Of a stretch of DNA of 63,307 nucleotides, positions 44,090-53,207 are shown piece after piece. Under the pieces are notes generated by a model. The model was not told the DNA's origin. It did no database searches and saw only the letters and a list, made by a program, of their open reading frames with translations. How positions within the stretch are numbered: position 1 is the stretch's first letter; each line of letters starts with the position of its first letter. Both the position numbers and the translations under genes were made by a program. Source of the stretch: BOG-1184 sp049514575 (GTDB lineage: Bacteria; Fibrobacterota; Chitinivibrionia; Chitinivibrionales; Chitinispirillaceae); NCBI GenBank assembly GCA_049514575.1, contig JBEKUX010000011.1, forward strand, positions 1 through 63,307, read 5' to 3'.

Positions 44090-45884
44090 TATCGGGTATG
44101 GTATAGAGGATATAGGCGCCACCTTTAGCGACGATGGGTAAGTTTAACCGCCAATCTGACAATGTCAAAATATCGATAACCCCGAATTCCTTCCTGATTT
44201 TCAGCCAAGTTACCGCATCTCTTTCCTGCCACAGTTTTTTATAAATACACGGAATGGTTCCACTGTTTCTAGAGGCGCTGTTTACTTTTATCGGAGGAAT
44301 AAAGATATTCAAGCCATAAATTTTTTTTAAAATGTTGTTCAGGCATGGACCAGACTCTGGCGCGTATAAAAAACCGTCAAGGGCTCCCGGATCGATCGGC
44401 GTTGATCTGCGTATCGACATTTGAATAGGATACGATGCTTCCGAAGAAAGTAAAAGCATTCCTTTCCTCATCGAGGCTACCCTGAGTACCGGATCGGTGA
44501 TTTTTAATTTATCTGTACTGAAATTAAAGACATGCGACAGGATAACCACAGAAAGTATAAGTAAAGTAAAAACTGTTGCTCGGTAAAGAACAATAATGAT
44601 TTTACTGTTATCACCAATAATTTTATTTAAAAAGCCCGGACAAACTGTTGAAATTAAAATTGGCAAAGGCAGCAAAATCATAAAAATGAGTTTTCCTATT
44701 GTTTGAATATCTTTCGTTGTATTAAAAATATGCAGTGTTGTTTGGGGTAAGAATATCTTTAGGCCCAATGAGGTAAGAATAAAAAGAGAAAAAACAACCT
44801 TATCCGTCAGGGTATTGTTCTTTGTTGTCAAAAGGCCAAGTAATAAAGGCATAAACATTACATTGTTTAAATTTATATATCTTCCGGGCATTAGTACGTG
44901 CAGGTTTGGCAATATTTCCGGCGGCAAGTAAGTTATGGTTGATAAAAATGATGATAATAAAAACGATACAATGAATAACCTGAAGACAAATAGCGATTCA
45001 GGGTTGTCTGTTTTACGAAAACGGATAACAATAAAACTCACGATAGACCCTAATAAGGCTATAAAAAAACCCGGCGACAAGTAATTAAAAGGAATGCGAT
45101 GATAATCCCAATATTTAATAAAACTTGTAATATAAGCGATTTTTTCCTGAGAATTTAATGAAGGTAAATCTTTAATAAAAGAATATTGATAAAGGAAACT
45201 AATGATAGTGATAAAAAATCCATACATGAAGTATAATGTTATTTTCCTGAAATCTCCTTTGCGTTCGCAACGGAACAAGAACACAACAATGGCGACTAGT
45301 AATATGCAGTATGCCCCCGTAGAAGGATGAACACATGGAGCAACACCCAGCAGAAAGCCACCCGTTTTAAGGTAACCGGAATTAAATAAACCAATGACTA
45401 GCAGAATAAAAACTAATCCGATTCTTCCATAAGAATGAGGGGATTCCATGAATAAAATTGGATAAACAACACCAAAACCGACATAAGACAAATAACAAAT
45501 AAAAAAGGGTACTACTAACGACAGTAAAACATTTCTACTGACCGAAAAAAAAAGTACGGTCAAAGCTTGAAATGATACGGCCCCTATTATCCCGGCAACA
45601 ACACGAGAAGTATTGGCTTCGGAAAGACCGGAATGCAGTAAAAGAGCGCTTATTTGATTTAATATTGTCCACGTTTTAATAAGGTGCATATACTGAGGGA
45701 TTATGTGCGAAGGATATTTCACAATTCCGGCAAGGACCTGACCAGCCTCAACACTCACCTGCCATTCAGGAAAAAGTCCTGCGCCGACTAAAAATCCGAA
45801 TATGCCTGAAGAAAACATTAAGAATAATAATTGATATTTATAAGGTAGCCTGATATCTACATCTTTTTTAAATATATTGATCAT
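44067..45884 (-). CDS. Large polytopic membrane protein of unknown function
   Basis: 605 residues from ATG 45882-45884 (TTG two codons earlier is also open). About 12 membrane segments lie within residues 20-450. The loop after TM1 is FPEWQVSVEAGQVLAGIVKYP, and another contains LFMESPHSYGRIGL. The C-terminal 150 residues are soluble (RSTPIDPGALDGFLYAPESG). This outline fits a GT-C glycosyltransferase or lipid-linked-glycan enzyme, but I recognise no defining signature. The DNA is AT-rich. It lies 24 bases downstream of the GT2 at 45915, so they are cotranscribed, and it converges on the previous polytopic gene with a 23-base overlap. Confidence 0.7.
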   Translation of the reverse strand: MINIFKKDVDIRLPYKYQLLFLMFSSGIFGFLVGAGLFPEWQVSVEAGQVLAGIVKYPSHIIPQYMHLIKTWTILNQISALLLHSGLSEANTSRVVAGIIGAVSFQALTVLFFSVSRNVLLSLVVPFFICYLSYVGFGVVYPILFMESPHSYGRIGLVFILLVIGLFNSGYLKTGGFLLGVAPCVHPSTGAYCILLVAIVVFLFRCERKGDFRKITLYFMYGFFITIISFLYQYSFIKDLPSLNSQEKIAYITSFIKYWDYHRIPFNYLSPGFFIALLGSIVSFIVIRFRKTDNPESLFVFRLFIVSFLLSSFLSTITYLPPEILPNLHVLMPGRYINLNNVMFMPLLLGLLTTKNNTLTDKVVFSLFILTSLGLKIFLPQTTLHIFNTTKDIQTIGKLIFMILLPLPILISTVCPGFLNKIIGDNSKIIIVLYRATVFTLLILSVVILSHVFNFSTDKLKITDPVLRVASMRKGMLLLSSEASYPIQMSIRRSTPIDPGALDGFLYAPESGPCLNNILKKIYGLNIFIPPIKVNSASRNSGTIPCIYKKLWQERDAVTWLKIRKEFGVIDILTLSDWRLNLPIVAKGGAYILYTIPDTTSQVTP

Positions 45885-45914
45885 TTTCAAACCCGTTATA
45901 GTGTAGATACTTTT

Positions 45915-46847
45915 TTAATAACCGATGCGGCTTTCGATAATATATAGCGGCCGATTTTTGAGAGTTGTATGCATTTTACCAATGTATATACCCAGTACAC
46001 CCATCATGAGCAGTATAATACCGCCTAAAAATAGAAGCGTAACCATCATTGCAGGCCAGCCCGGAAGATGCATACCAAAAAAAACTCTCTCTATAATAAT
46101 GCTTATCAAATAGACAAAAGCGCAAAACGAGACAAAAAAACCAATGAAAAGAGATAAATAAAGCGGACGTTCTGAAAAGTTCGTAATGCCACGGATAAAT
46201 TCATTTCCCGGATTCAGGCTTTTAAATAATGAAAACTTGGTTTTCCCGGCGAAGCGCGCTTCCCGTTCGTAGAACACAAAGGTTTGCTTGAAACCTATCC
46301 ATCGTACTAAACCTCTCATGAATGGATCGTATTCGTTTAGTTTAATAATCTGATCGACTGCACGCCGTGAAATAAGCTTAAAGTCACCTGTGTTTTGAGG
46401 GATATCTATTTCGGAGAAAAAGTTAATAATATTGTAAGCACGCTTTGTCGCCCACATTTTAATAGGATTTTCTCCTTTACGTTTGGTACGCGTTGTATGT
46501 ACCACATCAAATCCCTCTTTATATTTTTGAAGAAGCACCGGTATTAATTCGGGTGGATCCTGCAAATCAGCATCCATATATATAACAGCATCCCCCTTTG
46601 CATGTTTTATTCCAGCAATAACGCAAGGCGTAACCCCAAATGTGCGGGACATATTAATAACTTTTATCCTTTGATTTTTCTCCCTGAAATTAAGCAGCAT
46701 CTCTAATGACGCATCGGATGAAGCATCATTAACAAAAACAAGTTCATATTCAAAATCAATTTTTGTCATGACGGCTTCAATTCTCCGGATTAGCTCAGGA
46801 AGTACCGCCTCTTCATTTTTAAATGAAAAAACAACGGATAACAACAT
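45915..46847 (-). CDS. GT2 polyprenyl-phosphate glycosyltransferase with two C-terminal membrane helices (GtrB/ArnC-like)
   Basis: The protein has 310 residues. It begins LLSVVFSFKNEEAVLPELI, with VFVNDASSDASLEMLLNFRE and the metal motif VIYMDADLQDPPELIP. The catalytic/acceptor region is QNTGDFKLISRRAVDQIIK. Two membrane helices close the chain (about 230-255 and 265-295), the architecture of GtrB and ArnC/PmrF, which attach Glc or Ara4N to undecaprenyl phosphate at the cytosolic face. AAGGTA precedes the ATG. The adjoining polytopic protein is its likely partner for transfer on the outer face. Confidence 0.92.
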   Translation of the reverse strand: MLLSVVFSFKNEEAVLPELIRRIEAVMTKIDFEYELVFVNDASSDASLEMLLNFREKNQRIKVINMSRTFGVTPCVIAGIKHAKGDAVIYMDADLQDPPELIPVLLQKYKEGFDVVHTTRTKRKGENPIKMWATKRAYNIINFFSEIDIPQNTGDFKLISRRAVDQIIKLNEYDPFMRGLVRWIGFKQTFVFYEREARFAGKTKFSLFKSLNPGNEFIRGITNFSERPLYLSLFIGFFVSFCAFVYLISIIIERVFFGMHLPGWPAMMVTLLFLGGIILLMMGVLGIYIGKMHTTLKNRPLYIIESRIGY

Positions 46848-46879
46848 GGATAATTACCTTTCGAAGAGGATTCTGATTT

Positions 46880-48352
46880 TTAAATAGAGGTAAACTTTCG
46901 CTCTAATTTTTGAGAAGCCATTTGAATTATGTGATTGGTAGTTTCCAGACCAAATTTTTTATTAATCATACTGAGATAGCGTGGATTAGTATAATAAGCA
47001 TTAAAAGCGAAATCTCTGAATCGCAGCACCTCTGCCCCGGTTAAATACTTTGTTGGCAACGGAAGCGTATCAATGGAGTATTGTGAATAGCCGTCCCATT
47101 TTTCAGGTAAAAGCCAGTTATTTTTTAATGCGATTTCGTATAACTGGGAACCTGGGTATGCCATAGCGCAATAAATATTGGCCCATTCAGCGTTGATATT
47201 CAGCATTAATTTGAAGGTGTCCATCATGGTGTCATAATCATCCTCCGGTAATCCGAATATATAATTAGCACAAATATGAAATCCCATTGCATAACTCATG
47301 CTGACGACCTTGTCAACATACTCTGGTTTATAGCCTTTTACCGTGTCTTCGATAACCCTCGTATTGCCCGATTCAAACCCGTACGCGAGCCAGTTAATAC
47401 CCGCAGCTTTCATTTTTTCAAGCATTTTTTCAGTGACGGTATTTACCCGAGCATACGCCCACATATTTAAATCATATTTCCGTTCTATAATCTTGTTGCA
47501 CAATTCAATGACCCTACGTTCGTTAATAGCAAACATTTCATCAACAATTTTAATGTTCCGGACACCATAGGTAGTAACCAGAAAATCTAATTCTTCGATG
47601 ACCTTTTCTATTCCTCTGTATCGGATTGTATTTACGCCAAAAAGTGAATTTATGCAACAAAAAGTGCATTTAAAAGGGCATCCCAGATTGGTATAAAGAA
47701 CCGCATAGGGTTGTCGATGCGCAAGATCATCGAAACAATGCCAGTTATGTGCGCGGTAGTTTTTCATCGGGAGCAAATCCCACGCGGGTCTTGTCAGATT
47801 ATCAAGATCTTTAATAACCGCGGGCCGTGGATTTGCCATTATTGTTCCGTTACTTTTATACCAAAGGCCTTCAATAGTGAAATGATCTGTTTCTTTTTGT
47901 TTCAGAGCAAAAATTAATTGTGGTAATGTAACGAACCCTTCACCTTGACAAACAAAATCAACAGACCCATTATTAAGAGTTCTCTCCGGAAGAGCGCTCG
48001 GATGAAGACCAAATAACATTGTTTTGATTTCAGGATTATCTGCATGAAGATATTTTATTATTTCCTCAGCCCCAGTCATGTTCATCGTTGAGGCGGACGG
48101 ATTAGTCCCTGAAACGACAATCACGGCCAGAAGCGGATTAATATCGACGATTTTTTTTGCGGTTTCCTGGTATGACCAACCCTCTACCTCCGCATCGATT
48201 AAAACGACCGAGAATTGTTGTTCCCGTAAATAACCCGCCAGCAGTGCGCCCCAAAGAGGCGGTTCTATCGCCGTCAGTTTAAAATCACTTAACTTGCCAT
48301 AAATTGTTTTTTGGCTTCCCGGTTTTATCAATAAACAATCTGTTTTATTCAT
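46880..48352 (-). CDS. B12-binding-domain radical SAM protein
   Basis: The protein has 490 residues. The N-terminal Rossmann-like B12-binding domain is about 5-150 (PPLWGALLAGYLREQQFSVV). The radical SAM core begins with the cluster motif C225-x3-C229-x2-C232 (NLGCPFKCTFC), and an extra Cys follows at once. GFESGNTRVIEDTVKGY and NYIFGLPEDDYDTMMDTFKL are conserved core strands. Members methylate unreactive carbons or rearrange them using cobalamin, and the substrate here is unknown. It sits 15 bases after the DegT-fold gene stop, at the downstream end of the sugar-nucleotide operon, so it may alter a sugar or lipid carrier. Confidence 0.92.
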   Translation of the reverse strand: MNKTDCLLIKPGSQKTIYGKLSDFKLTAIEPPLWGALLAGYLREQQFSVVLIDAEVEGWSYQETAKKIVDINPLLAVIVVSGTNPSASTMNMTGAEEIIKYLHADNPEIKTMLFGLHPSALPERTLNNGSVDFVCQGEGFVTLPQLIFALKQKETDHFTIEGLWYKSNGTIMANPRPAVIKDLDNLTRPAWDLLPMKNYRAHNWHCFDDLAHRQPYAVLYTNLGCPFKCTFCCINSLFGVNTIRYRGIEKVIEELDFLVTTYGVRNIKIVDEMFAINERRVIELCNKIIERKYDLNMWAYARVNTVTEKMLEKMKAAGINWLAYGFESGNTRVIEDTVKGYKPEYVDKVVSMSYAMGFHICANYIFGLPEDDYDTMMDTFKLMLNINAEWANIYCAMAYPGSQLYEIALKNNWLLPEKWDGYSQYSIDTLPLPTKYLTGAEVLRFRDFAFNAYYTNPRYLSMINKKFGLETTNHIIQMASQKLERKFTSI

Positions 48353-48367
48353 CCAAGTGGTTCCTTT

Positions 48368-49537
48368 TTATAAACCATTAAGGAGGTTGCAAAGGGAAAT
48401 AATATTTTCATGCTCAAGATCCGGAAAGTTGCCAATATAGTAACCGAAAAAATGAACATGTTCAATATGCGGATATGCCGTCCACTCATTCTCGGAAACA
48501 TACGGACGGAGATAGGGTTGACGTAATTGGTTGCCTCCGCCCGAACTTCCCCGCCTGAACTCGACCCTCGCTTCAGTCAAGGCTGATTCAATCTTGTTGC
48601 GCAATGTTTTGTCTGGCTTTGTTAAAATCAAATTAAATGCATAGTTGCTGCTGCCCTTAAGGTCAAAATCGGTATAGTACTTATCTTTATTCAGATAATC
48701 TAAGAATATTCCGAAATTCTTGTTGCGCTTTTTAATATTCTCATCCAACCGTTTTAATTGATTCCTTCCGAGAACAGCTCCGATTTCAGTGCCACGTACA
48801 TTGTATGAAGGGTAAAGAAAAATGAAGTCTGGAGAAAGTGCAGGATTTTCTTCGACATATTTTTTCCGGGTAGTAGGATCTAATGCCTCACGGGCCATTC
48901 CGTGGGAACGAAGAATTCTTAATATTTCATAAATCAATTTATCATTCGTACATATCATACCGCCTTCCACGGTGGACATGTGGTGCGCATAATAAAAAGA
49001 AAAATTTGATAGTAAACCAAATGACCCAAGCTTTTTACTTCGGAATGTAGCTCCGTGGGATTCGCACACGTCTTCAATTAAATGGATACCCCTGTCTTTA
49101 CATGCCAATAGCAGTTTATCCGATAAACCGTTAAAGCCCTGCACGTAGGTAATAAAAACCGCTTTCGTCTTTTTCGTCATTTTTTTAATGACTTGGTCAA
49201 CATCTATGCATAAATTCCTTGGATTGATATCGACGAAGACAGGAGTAAACCCATTTTGCAGTACCGATGCGATATCGGAAACCCAGGTTAGGGTAGGGAC
49301 AATGATTTCTCCCGTGCCATAGCGATGCTTTAATAACGCCATGGTAAGCAAATTTGCTGAAGCGCCGGAATTTACATAGACAGAATATTTCACTCCCAGC
49401 CATTTTGACCATTCCTGCTCGAAAGCGTATACATTTTCCGATTGCGTCAATCGCGGGCAACCCTTTAAAAAATCAATAAGAACGCCGAGGTCCTCGCGGG
49501 TAATGTTGTTTTCCATTAACGGCCAATTTAAATGCAT
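48368..49537 (-). CDS. DegT/DnrJ-fold PLP enzyme with His at the Lys site (ColD/E1-type sugar 3-dehydratase-like)
   Basis: The protein has 389 residues. It has the fold of sugar aminotransferases: YVNSGASANLLTMALLKHR at 54-72, VPTLTWVSDIASVLQNGFTP at 80-99, and the cofactor Asp in HLIEDVCESHGA. Where aminotransferases have the Schiff-base lysine (…K-N-x-x-x-x-EGG), this reads FYYAHHMSTVEGG, with His185/His186. That substitution is known in E1/RfbH (CDP-hexulose 3-dehydrase) and ColD (GDP-4-keto-6-deoxymannose 3-dehydratase), which remove the C3 hydroxyl instead of transaminating. An E1 partner would need a [2Fe-2S] cluster, and no four-Cys motif is seen, so ColD-like chemistry is closer. AGGAG precedes the ATG. 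Confidence 0.88.
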   Translation of the reverse strand: MHLNWPLMENNITREDLGVLIDFLKGCPRLTQSENVYAFEQEWSKWLGVKYSVYVNSGASANLLTMALLKHRYGTGEIIVPTLTWVSDIASVLQNGFTPVFVDINPRNLCIDVDQVIKKMTKKTKAVFITYVQGFNGLSDKLLLACKDRGIHLIEDVCESHGATFRSKKLGSFGLLSNFSFYYAHHMSTVEGGMICTNDKLIYEILRILRSHGMAREALDPTTRKKYVEENPALSPDFIFLYPSYNVRGTEIGAVLGRNQLKRLDENIKKRNKNFGIFLDYLNKDKYYTDFDLKGSSNYAFNLILTKPDKTLRNKIESALTEARVEFRRGSSGGGNQLRQPYLRPYVSENEWTAYPHIEHVHFFGYYIGNFPDLEHENIISLCNLLNGL

Positions 49538-49562
49538 ACCTGCTCCTGTAAGATCTGACGTA

Positions 49563-50525
49563 TCATCGGATGCCCTCGGATATTACGAATTTTATTATAT
49601 CCTCATCGCTCATTTTGTTTTCGCGCGCAAGTTCTTCCCGATTGGTAGCTTTTGTCGTATACGTATCCTGGTATCCAAAGGTATAAACCGGCACAGTTAA
49701 ATGGTTTTTTAAAACGACACTCGAAACAACACTGTCAAGTCCGCCCTTTTGAATAAAAGCTTCTTCTATCGTAAGTATTAATTTGCCTCCTTTTAATACT
49801 TCCACGAAAGCGGTTTCATTAAAGGGTCGCAATAAGAAAAAATCGATAACACCTACCGAATAGCCTTGCGAAGAGAGTTTTTCGCCTATTCGAACCGCTT
49901 TATGGGTCATATAACCTGTCGAAATGATGATAATATCTCTGCCGGTTCTGATTTTTTTAAACCCATGGTCCCAGGGAATGTTTTGATTTTCACTATAAAG
50001 ATGTCCCAATGGTTTACTGTCCAAACGCAGGTATTTTGGGCGTCGATACTGAAGCGAGTAGTCGACAAATGCTCTTGTAATGACCGGGTCGCAAGGTGAA
50101 AAAACATCGATATTAGGCAGTGTCCGCATTATAGAAATATCCTCAAAACAATGATGAGTCGGTCCGGACATTTCATAGCTTGCCCCAGCACCAACCCCTA
50201 TCAGATTAACATTTATTGGCCTGTATTGTGACATGATCGATAAATTGACCCGTATTTGTTCAAAACACCGCATGGTGATAAATGGTGCAATGGCATATGC
50301 ATACACCGTGTAACCTTCAAGAGCTAAACCTGCTGCAATGTTAATCAGGTTTTGTTCTGCTATCCCGACATTAAAGAATCGATTTGGGTGTTTTACCCTG
50401 AGCGCGTCCAATGCGGGTGCGCCGAAATCGGCAGTTAAAAAAAAGACATCCGAACGATCCTGCATTACATCGGTGATTCGATCAATTAATGCATCACGCA
50501 TGGTATTATATTTTATTTTTTGCAT
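49563..50525 (-). CDS. Transketolase C-terminal half (pyrimidine-binding and C domains)
   Basis: The protein has 320 residues. The Pyr domain contains FFNVGIAEQNLINIAAGLAL, with the catalytic Glu that activates the thiamine ring, then GPTHHCFEDISIMRTLPNID. The C-terminal domain (about 190-310) follows (IISTGYMTHKAVRIGEKLSS). Together with the next gene upstream it makes a split transketolase. The two genes overlap by 20 bases. Split pairs in sugar clusters may be dedicated to one product. The ATG at 50525 has no clear ribosome site; a second ATG eight codons in is possible. Confidence 0.9.
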   Translation of the reverse strand: MQKIKYNTMRDALIDRITDVMQDRSDVFFLTADFGAPALDALRVKHPNRFFNVGIAEQNLINIAAGLALEGYTVYAYAIAPFITMRCFEQIRVNLSIMSQYRPINVNLIGVGAGASYEMSGPTHHCFEDISIMRTLPNIDVFSPCDPVITRAFVDYSLQYRRPKYLRLDSKPLGHLYSENQNIPWDHGFKKIRTGRDIIIISTGYMTHKAVRIGEKLSSQGYSVGVIDFFLLRPFNETAFVEVLKGGKLILTIEEAFIQKGGLDSVVSSVVLKNHLTVPVYTFGYQDTYTTKATNREELARENKMSDEDIIKFVISEGIR

Positions 50526-51339
50526 CGTATTTTTCTAGTATCTCTTCAACTCGCTCTTTTGATAATGATTTAACATGGCAAAGAGGATCCTTTTCTAATT
50601 CCGGGATATCTTTACCTTTTGTTGTTTCAGCCACGACGACCATTGGAAAAGCATCTTCCTCTTGACTGAACTGCAAAAGTATCTGATAAAGCTTTTTAAT
50701 ATCATGACCATCAACACGAGCGGCTTTCCATCCAAACGCGATAAATTTTCGTTCCAAGGGATGCAGACCCAAAATCTCACTTTGATTACCCAACATTGAT
50801 CGATTATTATCATCAACAATAAGGACCATATTGCCTAACTTGTTATGTGCAGCAAACATCACTGCTTCCCATATTGCACCTTCGTTCAGCTCACCATCAC
50901 CACAGAGGACATAAACTTTCCTATTGATTTGTTTCTCTTTTAATGCTAAAGCAATACCGCAGGCGACACCCAGTCCGTGACCCAACGAACCGTTGATGGT
51001 TTCAATTCCCGGTATTCCAACATCCGGGATTGCAGTAAGAAAAGATTCGGCATTTCCGAATGTTTCCAGTTTTTCAAAGGGGAAAAACCCCATATCCGAC
51101 AAGATTGGGTACAGCGCTATGCCACCGTGTCCTTTACTGACAATAAGACGGTCGCGAAGTTCATCGGATGGATTTTGGGGCGTGGCATGGATAATTTTAC
51201 CATAGTAAAGCACAACAAATATCTCAATCGGGGATAATGACGATGCGATTCGAGATTCAGGAACGCGAATATGCGCTTTTAATGTTTCAGTCCAAACCCA
51301 TCGCGCTTTTTCTTCTAAATACTGAAAATTTTCTACCAT
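50506..51339 (-). CDS. Transketolase N-terminal half (thiamine diphosphate domain)
   Basis: The protein has 277 residues. The ThDP/metal motif is CGDGELNEGAIWEAVMFAAH followed by LIVDDNN (GDG-x26-N type). GHGLGVACGIALALKEKQ and the substrate-site SKGHGGIALYPIL are conserved. Transketolases move two-carbon units between ketose and aldose phosphates. A known product is sedoheptulose 7-phosphate, the entry point to heptose nucleotides. Placement beside a heptose-phosphate-type kinase supports that use, but addition of a two-carbon branch to a ketosugar is an alternative. Confidence 0.92.
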   Translation of the reverse strand: MVENFQYLEEKARWVWTETLKAHIRVPESRIASSLSPIEIFVVLYYGKIIHATPQNPSDELRDRLIVSKGHGGIALYPILSDMGFFPFEKLETFGNAESFLTAIPDVGIPGIETINGSLGHGLGVACGIALALKEKQINRKVYVLCGDGELNEGAIWEAVMFAAHNKLGNMVLIVDDNNRSMLGNQSEILGLHPLERKFIAFGWKAARVDGHDIKKLYQILLQFSQEEDAFPMVVVAETTKGKDIPELEKDPLCHVKSLSKERVEEILEKYDAKNKI

Positions 51340-51348
51340 TATCCAATC

Positions 51349-52422
51349 CTATTTGACGGCTTTTCTCGGATGATTTTCAATAAAGCTCTTTATTTCTCTC
51401 TGCTCTCTATCCTGAAAACTCTGGCTATAATCTTCTTCATAAGAATCATAAAAAATTATCCGGCTTCCTTCGGATTCAATTTTTATCGGCACATGTATTA
51501 ATTCACTTAATTCTTCCCGAACGTTTTTTTGCTGCGAAGGGGGTACAAACAGCAATAAAAACCCCCCTCCCCCCGCACCGGTTATCTTTCCTCCAATAGC
51601 GCCGCTTTGTCTTGCCCTTTCATATAATCTGTTTATTTTATTATTTGAAACCTGTTTACTTAGTCCCCGCTTTAATCCCCATGCTTGATGAAGCAATTCA
51701 CCAAACCTGCTTATACAGGTATTGCTGTTAAGTATCGATACCCCTTCATCAACCATTTCTTTCATTTGAAGAAGCATTTTTTTTTGTTTTATTAGACTGC
51801 GGACATAACTGTCCGCGACATCTGAGGCTGTTCTTTTTATGCCGGTGTAAAAAAGCATTAAATATGAACGCAATTCATCCTGGCGTGCTTTTGATAATGT
51901 TAAATTTTGCACATCGATTTCACCGCTGGGATGGAAAACAATTTTATTCAATCCTCCGAAAGCAGCGGCAACCTGGTCTTGGGATCCTACCGTTTCTCGA
52001 ATCATGTTTTGTTCTATGTGGATACTCTCCTGTGCTAGTTGCATTTTGCTGACAATTTTACCTGTCCAGGCATACAAGGAGTGCAATAAACCGACCGTAA
52101 ACGATGAACTTGATCCCATGCCACTGCGCGCAGGCAGGTCTCCATCATGATGGATTTCCATTCCTCTGTTGATTTTTAAAAAACGGATTGTTTCACGAAC
52201 AGCGGGGTGCTGTACTTCTTCAAATTTTTGACATAACTCAACTTTGGAATATACAACACGAAATTTATGCTCAAAAAAAGGCGGAAGTGCTCTGCAGGTG
52301 ATGTAACAATATTTATCTATTGTTGTACAAAGAACGCTGCCGCCATATTTTTTATACCATATCGGATAATCGGTACCTCCGCCAAAAAAAGAAATTCTGA
52401 AAGGTGTTCTGCTGATTATCAC
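51349..52422 (-). CDS. GHMP kinase, D-glycero-D-manno-heptose 7-phosphate kinase-like (HddA)
   Basis: The protein has 357 residues, starting at GTG, where GTGA overlaps the stop of the nucleotidyltransferase gene (52419-52422). AAGGAGA lies ahead. It opens IISRTPFRISFFGGGTDYP, the sugar-binding start of the HddA subfamily. The ATP loop is DLPARSGMGSSSSFTVGLL and motif 3 is KITGAGGGGFLLLF. HddA phosphorylates the anomeric position of D-glycero-D-manno-heptose 7-phosphate. Related kinases act on fucose or other sugars, so the substrate is inferred from similarity and from the adjoining transketolase. Confidence 0.88.
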   Translation of the reverse strand: MIISRTPFRISFFGGGTDYPIWYKKYGGSVLCTTIDKYCYITCRALPPFFEHKFRVVYSKVELCQKFEEVQHPAVRETIRFLKINRGMEIHHDGDLPARSGMGSSSSFTVGLLHSLYAWTGKIVSKMQLAQESIHIEQNMIRETVGSQDQVAAAFGGLNKIVFHPSGEIDVQNLTLSKARQDELRSYLMLFYTGIKRTASDVADSYVRSLIKQKKMLLQMKEMVDEGVSILNSNTCISRFGELLHQAWGLKRGLSKQVSNNKINRLYERARQSGAIGGKITGAGGGGFLLLFVPPSQQKNVREELSELIHVPIKIESEGSRIIFYDSYEEDYSQSFQDREQREIKSFIENHPRKAVK

Positions 52423-53141
52423 GGGTTGTCTCCTTTTAAAAATGTTGTTGCCTTTGCATAGTCTTCAGGTGTTCCGATATCAATGAAGGTGCCTTCGGTA
52501 CCACAGCCATAAAGTTTCCGACCAATCCACAGAGGAAATACGTCCCGTTCAAGCGAAACACACCTTTGGGTAGGGATTGATAAAATAAGTTGTTTATTCA
52601 TAAAATATATCCCTGCGTTTATTAATCCCGGTTCGGAACATCCTCCTTTTTCGTCAAATTTTAAAATAATTCCCTGGGAATCAATTTCAACCCTTCCATA
52701 ACGAGACGTATCTGCAACCTTTGTCAAAAGCAGACTGCATAATGCATCGTTGGAGGTATGCCAGTTCCAAAATGAAGCAATATCCGCACTATAAAAAGAA
52801 TCCCCATTTAATACCAGAATTTGGTCTGAGATAAAATGGGAAAGTGCGTTTCTCAAGGCTCCCGCAGTACCAAGGGGTATTGGTTCTTGAGAATATTCAA
52901 TTTTTAATGCTTTATAGGCGTCTCCGAATGTTTCCTTTATCCTGTCCCCCATATAACCGGTACAAAGCACGACACGGCTGATGTGGAAGCTTAATAATTG
53001 ATCAAACAGATACGCTATGAATGGGCGGCCGAAAATTTCCGCTAACACTTTTGGTCTGTCAGCGATAACAGAACGGAGCCTTGTTCCAAAACCTCCGGCA
53101 AGAATAACAGCGGTTATTTTTGATAATTCGGAAGAAGACAT
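52419..53141 (-). CDS. Sugar-1-phosphate nucleotidyltransferase (HddC/GlmU-N-like)
   Basis: The protein has 240 residues. The signature is AVILAGGFGTRLRSVIADRP followed by KVLAEIFGRPFIAYL. The metal-binding Asp is in LVLNGDSFYSADI, and FIDIGTPEDYAKA is near the C-terminus. This size and the RPK-[AV]-L variant match HddC-type heptose-1-P guanylyltransferases as well as RfbF/RmlA-like enzymes. With the overlapping HddA-like kinase it should make an NDP-heptose or similar NDP-sugar. No HAD-type GmhB phosphatase or GmhA isomerase was found alongside. Confidence 0.9.
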   Translation of the reverse strand: MSSSELSKITAVILAGGFGTRLRSVIADRPKVLAEIFGRPFIAYLFDQLLSFHISRVVLCTGYMGDRIKETFGDAYKALKIEYSQEPIPLGTAGALRNALSHFISDQILVLNGDSFYSADIASFWNWHTSNDALCSLLLTKVADTSRYGRVEIDSQGIILKFDEKGGCSEPGLINAGIYFMNKQLILSIPTQRCVSLERDVFPLWIGRKLYGCGTEGTFIDIGTPEDYAKATTFLKGDNP

Positions 53142-53207
53142 TTTTTGACTCAGCAGGCAGTAGACATTTCTTTGGCATCAGCAGACATAATGTATCAATG
53201 TGAGATA

